Shown here: piece after piece, positions 60,035 to 64,000 of the stretch
Numbering within the stretch: position 1 is the first letter of the stretch
Layout: each line of letters opens with the position of its first letter
From: an uncultured Anaerotignum sp.
GTDB taxonomy: Bacteria; Bacillota; Clostridia; Lachnospirales; Anaerotignaceae
Direction: 5' to 3'
NCBI GenBank assembly: GCA_910578425.1
Contig: CAJTQX010000010.1
Coordinates: 1-64,000, forward strand
DNA: 64,000 nucleotides
The notes under the pieces: model-generated
Told to the model about the DNA's origin: nothing
What the model saw: only the letters and a program-made list of their open reading frames with translations
Databases searched by the model: none
Program-made: the position numbers and the translations under genes

Positions 60035-60934
60035 ATGCACTTTACCGGAACAATCTGGCGGCCGCCTTACGAAGCCTCTTCCCTGCTTTTAGAGGCAACC
60101 GCGGGCTGCACGCACCACAAATGCAAATTCTGCACGCTTTATAATGATCTGCCGTTTTCATTCAGGATGTCATCGCTTGCAGACATGGAAGAAGACCTTC
60201 GGGAGGCACGGGCACAACTGCGCCTTTGGAACAGGCACGAAATCAAGCGGGTATTTCTGGTCGGGGCGAATCCGTTCGTGCTGAAAGCAGATCGCCTGCT
60301 GGAAATCGCGGGACTGATACACAGGTATTTCCCGTCAAACCAGACAATCGGCTGTTTTGCAAGGGTAACGGACATTACTTTGAAAACTGACGCCGAGCTT
60401 TTGGAACTGCGGAAAGCCGGATACGACGGCATCACCATCGGCATGGAAACCGGCGACGATGATGCCCTGGAATTTATGAATAAAGGCTACCGCGCGCAGG
60501 AGATACTGGAACAGTGCGGGCGGCTGGACACAGTGGATATGTACTACAATTTCTTTTATCTGGCAGGGATTTCCGGAGCAGGCAACGGGGAACGCGGCGC
60601 AAAAGCAACTGCGGCACTCTGCAACCAGCTCCATCCAAAAATCATCGGCACAAGCATGCTGACCGTCTATCCCGAATCCAGTCTGTATCAGGAAATAAAA
60701 GCGGGAAACTGGCAGGAGGAAACAGAAGTAGAAAAATACAGAGAACTGCGGGTATTGGCGGAAAATCTGAAAATCTCCGTCTGTTTCGCCGCACTGGGCG
60801 CGTCCAACGCCATACCCATACAGGGGTGCCTGCCGGATGAAAAGGGAGTCATATTATCTGCTTTGAATCAAATCATCGAAACAGCCGATGAAAAGGCTTT
60901 ACAGGAATACCGGAAAAACCTCCGGCATTTGTAA
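60035..60934 (+). CDS. Radical SAM protein of unknown function
   Basis: The 299-residue protein has a radical SAM Fe-S motif with CX4CX2C spacing (Cys25, Cys30 and Cys33: GCTHHKCKFC), then FSFRM, AELLELRKAGYDGITIGMET and a short C-terminal part. The closest type is the coproporphyrinogen-oxidase-like/Elp3-like B12-free branch; no substrate is evident. The ATG at 60035 lies seven bases after GGGG; two earlier in-frame ATGs are less suitable. Confidence 0.85.
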   Translation: MHFTGTIWRPPYEASSLLLEATAGCTHHKCKFCTLYNDLPFSFRMSSLADMEEDLREARAQLRLWNRHEIKRVFLVGANPFVLKADRLLEIAGLIHRYFPSNQTIGCFARVTDITLKTDAELLELRKAGYDGITIGMETGDDDALEFMNKGYRAQEILEQCGRLDTVDMYYNFFYLAGISGAGNGERGAKATAALCNQLHPKIIGTSMLTVYPESSLYQEIKAGNWQEETEVEKYRELRVLAENLKISVCFAALGASNAIPIQGCLPDEKGVILSALNQIIETADEKALQEYRKNLRHL

Positions 60935-60997
60935 AATAAGAAAGCGTCCCGCGCCGTATTTGAGGGAGGGGCGGGACGCAAAACCGAAACTGGGGAG

Positions 60998-61579
60998 TTA
61001 TAAAAACAATGATACCGCACAATAAACCAGCAGGAGTGCCATAATGGTATTGACCACTTTTGCATGTGTAGAGAACAGCCTGCGGAACAGCGAGCCGAAC
61101 GCTGACCAGCATAATGTAAAAGCAAAGCCAATGAAAGCCAGCAGCATGGCAAAACCAAACAATGCGGGAATATTGCCACTGTAATACGGCAGAATATACG
61201 CCTCCATAGACATAATGCAGTAAATGTATATCTTCGGATTCACAAACTGGAGCAAAAGCCCTGAAACAAAGCCGCTGCGGGAAAAATCGTCCTGAATATC
61301 CGTGCCGCTGCGAAAGGTTTCCCATGCCAGATGCAGCATATACAATCCACCCAAAATGAGCATCGGCAGCTTGATTTTCGGGATAAACGCCGAAAGCAGG
61401 CTGCAAAAAACAGTACAAAGCAGCATGACAACGGAGAAGCCCACGCCTATCCCCAGATTAAACGGGAGAGCTTTCCGAAACCCAAATCGGCTGCCGTTCG
61501 ACATAGACATGATGTTGTTCGGGCCCGGGGTTGCGGCCGTTGCAACTGCGTAAGTAAAAAATGGAATCCAATGAAACAT
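60998..61579 (-). CDS. LysE-family amino-acid exporter
   Basis: The 193-residue protein has six helices and the LysE signature ATAATPGPNNIMSMSNGSRFG at the start, then LGIGVGFSVVML. It exports amino acids or homoserine-lactone-like molecules. Strong promoter and a palindrome lie upstream. AAGGAGG precedes the ATG. Confidence 0.9.
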   Translation of the reverse strand: MFHWIPFFTYAVATAATPGPNNIMSMSNGSRFGFRKALPFNLGIGVGFSVVMLLCTVFCSLLSAFIPKIKLPMLILGGLYMLHLAWETFRSGTDIQDDFSRSGFVSGLLLQFVNPKIYIYCIMSMEAYILPYYSGNIPALFGFAMLLAFIGFAFTLCWSAFGSLFRRLFSTHAKVVNTIMALLLVYCAVSLFL

Positions 61580-61619
61580 AAGTCAGTTCCTCCTTCTTAA
61601 AAATAACCGCCTCTTTTTC

Positions 61620-61631
61620 GTGTATATACAC
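61620..61631. promoter_or_regulatory. Palindrome at the lysE transcription start
   Basis: GTGTATATACAC is a perfect 12-base palindrome just downstream of the -10, a likely operator. Confidence 0.45.
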
Positions 61632-61658
61632 TATAAATCTTATTTTCTGTTTTGTCAA
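61630..61658 (-). promoter_or_regulatory. Promoter of lysE
   Basis: TTGACA (61658-61653) and TATAGT (61635-61630), 17 bases apart on the minus strand. Confidence 0.8.
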
Positions 61659-61727
61659 TAGGAATCTGCAAAAAAATCCTGACTTTTTTCCCTGATGCTT
61701 CTAATTGAGATTTAATATTCAGCCTGC

Positions 61728-61756
61728 TTGACAAAATCCTCCAAAATAGCTATGAT
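61728..61756 (+). promoter_or_regulatory. Promoter of MATE 4
   Basis: TTGACA (61728-61733) and TATGAT (61751-61756), 17 bases apart. Confidence 0.8.
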
Positions 61757-61765
61757 AATGCTTAC

Positions 61766-61790
61766 GGGTTGCGGGAGCAACCTTTTTTTC
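61766..61790 (+). terminator. Terminator hairpin at the start of the MATE 4 leader (attenuator)
   Basis: GGTTGC and GCAACC pair around GGGA and seven T follow. It begins only about ten bases after the -10, so most transcripts would stop after about 30 bases unless antitermination occurs. Confidence 0.65.
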
Positions 61791-61862
61791 ACTTGAAGGT
61801 CATATTCGGCAGAACGGGTTTGGCCTTACGCTGTTTCACATAAGATGGAGGGAGGAAAAATA

Positions 61863-63236
61863 ATGGAAACAACAAATAAAATGGGCACTATGCCAATCAA
61901 CCGGCTTCTGCTTTCCATGTCACTGCCTATGGTGGCGGCAATGCTTGTCCAGGCATTATACAACATCGTGGACAGCATGTTCGTGGCGCAGTTGAGCGAA
62001 AACGCGCTGACAGCAGTATCTCTGGCATTCCCTGTTCAGAATCTGATGATTGCCGTATCGACTGGTACGGGCGTAGGCATGAACGCGCTGATCTCCCGCG
62101 CATTGGGCGAAGGGAACCGCGAACGGGCAAACCTGATTGCAAACAACGGTGTTTTTCTGGCAATTTTCAGTGCCGTTGCTTTCGCGCTGCTGGCATTTTT
62201 CGGAAGTGAACTTTTTTTCCGCATGCAGACAGATGACCCTGATATTATCCAGCAGGGTATCGCATACATACAGGTTTGCAGCTGCCTTTCCATCGGCCTG
62301 TTTTTGCAAATTGCCTTTGACCGCATTTTACAGGCAACCGGACGGACGTTCTACACCATGCTGACGCAGGGGCTTGGCGCGATACTGAACATCATACTTG
62401 ACCCGATACTGATTTTCGGGCTGTTTGGTCTGCCCAGAATGGGCATCACAGGCGCGGCTCTGGCAACTGTACTGGGACAGATGGCTGCGGCAACCCTCTC
62501 CTTATGGTATAACAAAAAGAAAAATGACGATATTGTAATCTCTCCAAAAAAATATGGGCTTTCCGGCATGGCGATCAAAAAGATATATGCCATCGGCATT
62601 CCATCCATCTGTATGGCGTCTATCGGATCTATCATGACCTTCGGCATGAACAAGATACTGATTTCCTTTACCTCTACAGCAACGGCAGTATTCGGCGTAT
62701 ATTTCAAGCTGCAAAGCTTCATCTTCATGCCTGTGTTCGGGCTAAATAACGGCATGGTGCCAATCGTGGCATACAACTACGGCGCGCGCAATCCGGAGCG
62801 CATTACACGAACAATCAAGCTGAGCATGCTTTACGCAACGGCTATCATGGCTCTGGGCTTTCTGGCTTTCCAGTTCTTCTCGCCGCAGCTTCTGCGTATT
62901 TTCAATGCGTCCGATCATATGTTGGAAATCGGCACGACTGCTCTGCGTATCATTAGCTTCAGTTTCCTGCTCGCAGGCTTCAATATCATTTCCTCATCAT
63001 TTTATCAGGCATTGGGGCATGGATTTTTGAGCCTTACCGGCGCGGTACTCCGCCAGCTTGTCGTACTTCTGCCAATGGCGGTACTTATGGCAAAAATACA
63101 GGGCCTTTCCGCAGTCTGGCTGGCATTCCCAGCGGCAGAAATCGCAACACTTGTATTCAATCTCTTTTTCGTCAGGTATATTTACGGAAAAGAACTGCGC
63201 ACAATGTCCAAAAAAGAAACGCCCGAAATGGCCTAG
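61863..63236 (+). CDS. MATE-family efflux pump (MATE 4)
   Basis: The 457-residue protein has 12 helices; MSLPMVAAMLVQALYNIVDS and NNGMVPIVAYNYGARNP are the signature segments. The ATG at 61863 follows GGAGGGAGG. Its TAG stop is the first codon of a MITE-like element. Control may be by transcription attenuation, as the leader carries a terminator and no regulator gene is adjacent. Confidence 0.92.
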   Translation: METTNKMGTMPINRLLLSMSLPMVAAMLVQALYNIVDSMFVAQLSENALTAVSLAFPVQNLMIAVSTGTGVGMNALISRALGEGNRERANLIANNGVFLAIFSAVAFALLAFFGSELFFRMQTDDPDIIQQGIAYIQVCSCLSIGLFLQIAFDRILQATGRTFYTMLTQGLGAILNIILDPILIFGLFGLPRMGITGAALATVLGQMAAATLSLWYNKKKNDDIVISPKKYGLSGMAIKKIYAIGIPSICMASIGSIMTFGMNKILISFTSTATAVFGVYFKLQSFIFMPVFGLNNGMVPIVAYNYGARNPERITRTIKLSMLYATAIMALGFLAFQFFSPQLLRIFNASDHMLEIGTTALRIISFSFLLAGFNIISSSFYQALGHGFLSLTGAVLRQLVVLLPMAVLMAKIQGLSAVWLAFPAAEIATLVFNLFFVRYIYGKELRTMSKKETPEMA

Positions 63237-63323
63237 GCAGTGTCGTCACAAATGTCTGCACACGCCTTTCCGGCAAAATTATGCTTGAAAATACATATAC
63301 ATGACTCATGACGACACTACCTG
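63234..63323. mobile_element. MITE-like element, copy 5 (short form)
   Basis: Left TAGGCAGTGTCGTCACAA, right TGACGACACTACCTG. The interior is deleted at nearly the same place as in copy 4. It is inverted relative to copy 4. Confidence 0.85.
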
Positions 63324-63325
63324 AC

Positions 63326-63365
63326 AAAAAAATCCTTTCAGTTTTCAGCTGAAAGGATTTTTTAT
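63326..63365. terminator. Bidirectional terminator beyond copy 5
   Basis: AAATCCTTTCAG pairs with CTGAAAGGATTT around TTTTCAG, with A- and T-runs on both sides. Confidence 0.8.
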
Positions 63366-63448
63366 CGCTGTCCAGCAGAAAATACAGCAGAATATCACCG
63401 TTCATCATATCCTCCAAATCTGCCGTTTATTTCTTCCCTTTTCCGTAC

Positions 63449-63477
63449 AATATAATGCAGGAAGGATTTCCGCACAA
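63449..63477 (-). promoter_or_regulatory. Minus-strand promoter before the right-edge terminator
   Basis: TTGTGC (63477-63472) and TATATT (63454-63449), 17 bases apart. It faces a tiny ORF with GGAGG at 63405 and the terminator at 63326-63365. Confidence 0.4.
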
Positions 63478-63501
63478 GTTTCAATGCACCGCCCTGCCTG
63501 C

Positions 63502-63530
63502 TTGTACCGTTCGGTGGAATATGGTAGAAT
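63502..63530 (+). promoter_or_regulatory. Promoter of the right-edge MBL gene
   Basis: TTGTAC (63502-63507) and TAGAAT (63525-63530), 17 bases apart. Confidence 0.55.
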
Positions 63531-63572
63531 AAGGGAACCGCTTACCGGAATTACAAGAAAGGGCATGGAAGA

Positions 63573-64000
63573 ATGCAGCTGAAAAAATTAACAAAGCATA
63601 TTTATTATACCCAAAATGACCCAAAAGGCGACCGCCCCACGCTGGGATATATTGCGGGCAACAAGTCTGCGGTAATGATAGACGCTGGAAATTCCGCGGC
63701 ACATAACGCGTTATTTCTGGGACTGCTGAAAGAAAACAGGCTGAAGAAGCCCGATGCATGCGTTTTGACACATTGGCATTGGGACCATACCTTCGGTCTG
63801 CATGCATTAAATATGGAAACCTACGCGCATACAAAAACAAATGAAAAGCTGCGGGAAATCGCCAAATGGAAATGGGATGATGACGCAATGCGGCAAAGGC
63901 TTGCAGATGGTACAGAGATTGCATTTGCTGATGAAAATATCCGCATGGAATACGCTGACCCGCAAAAAATACGTGTCGTTCCGACAGGAAATGATATACA
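63573..64000 (+). CDS. Metallo-beta-lactamase-fold protein, 3' end beyond the window
   Basis: The first 142 codons are visible and open. MQLKKLTKHIYYTQNDPKGD is a typical MBL first strand, followed by YIAGNKSAVMIDAGNS and the metal motif THWHWDHTFG (His-x-His-x-Asp-His). It resembles small hydrolases acting on lactones or thioesters; with the C-terminal half missing the type cannot be refined. GAAAGGG precedes the ATG at 63573 and a promoter lies upstream. Confidence 0.85.
   Translation, partial: MQLKKLTKHIYYTQNDPKGDRPTLGYIAGNKSAVMIDAGNSAAHNALFLGLLKENRLKKPDACVLTHWHWDHTFGLHALNMETYAHTKTNEKLREIAKWKWDDDAMRQRLADGTEIAFADENIRMEYADPQKIRVVPTGNDI

Noticed and set aside
1..64000. CRISPR arrays, tRNA, rRNA, prophage or integrative element
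   Set aside because: No regular spacer-repeat array, cloverleaf, rRNA or phage/conjugation gene was seen on either strand; tRNA detection by eye is limited.

Overview
The window looks like chromosome from a spore-forming anaerobe of the Clostridia, probably Lachnospiraceae or Anaerotignum-like. The sporulation genes spoIIP, spoIID, a spoIIQ-like gene and ytaF, the DnaC/DnaD-type helicase-loader pair, an NhaC-family carrier behind a lysine riboswitch, and clean Firmicutes-type promoters and ribosome-binding sites all support this. The species cannot be told from the sequence alone. I saw no rRNA, tRNA, CRISPR array, prophage or complete insertion sequence.

Layout. 1-1.5 kb: a possible transposase tail, then rpsF-ssb-rpsR. 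1.5-4.9 kb: a P2A calcium-type ATPase and ytaF. 4.9-10.9 kb: a leftward run of DnaC-like and DnaD-domain proteins, TagO/WecA, upp, rpiB, the tRNA-modification enzyme Sua5 and a SEC-C protein. 11.2-13.8 kb: DJ-1/PfpI and Usp-like proteins, then an exported copper-amine-oxidase-N/PepSY protein bracketed by two copies of a small inverted-repeat element. 14.1-15.7 kb: gntR and ispE. 15.9-20.2 kb: an FMN riboswitch and ribD-ribE-ribBA-ribH. 20.3-25.7 kb: YihY, a short-chain dehydrogenase, and a TPP-riboswitch-controlled tenA-thiZ-thiX-thiY operon. 25.8-30.5 kb: a HAD phosphatase, a CmpB-like membrane protein, spoIIP, a MATE pump and a zinc-ribbon protein. 30.6-36.9 kb: xpt, a SulP carrier, two SUKH-domain paralogues, spoIID and spoIIQ. 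37.0-39.3 kb: an NhaC-family carrier read from a lysine riboswitch, so probably a lysine transporter. 39.4-44.7 kb: an acidic protein, an unusual UDP-GlcNAc 2-epimerase fusion, three tiny membrane proteins, an FAH-family enzyme and a PHP phosphoesterase. 44.9-55.7 kb: a two-gene ThrE exporter, MarR/MATE, an MBL hydrolase, a small RHH regulator, deoD, VanZ, MerR/MATE and asnB. 55.9-64 kb: an ECF sigma factor with its anti-sigma factor, guaB, HxlR, a radical SAM protein, LysE, a fourth MATE pump and a truncated MBL protein at the right edge.

The most striking non-gene content is repetitive and structured intergenic DNA. (1) A family of modular triple-hairpin repeats occurs in about a dozen copies; the stems change in a compensatory way, so the fold is conserved while the sequence drifts. 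(2) A MITE-like element with AGGCAGTGTCGTCA termini occurs in five copies, three of about 165-210 bp and two of about 90 bp. One copy sits inside the rib operon and two touch stop codons. (3) A second, unrelated inverted-repeat element of about 216 bp lies before deoD. (4) A further repeat of about 110 bp (family B) is present twice. Three metabolite riboswitches (FMN, TPP, lysine) each have a recognisable promoter and terminator. Four MATE pumps each have a different control arrangement.
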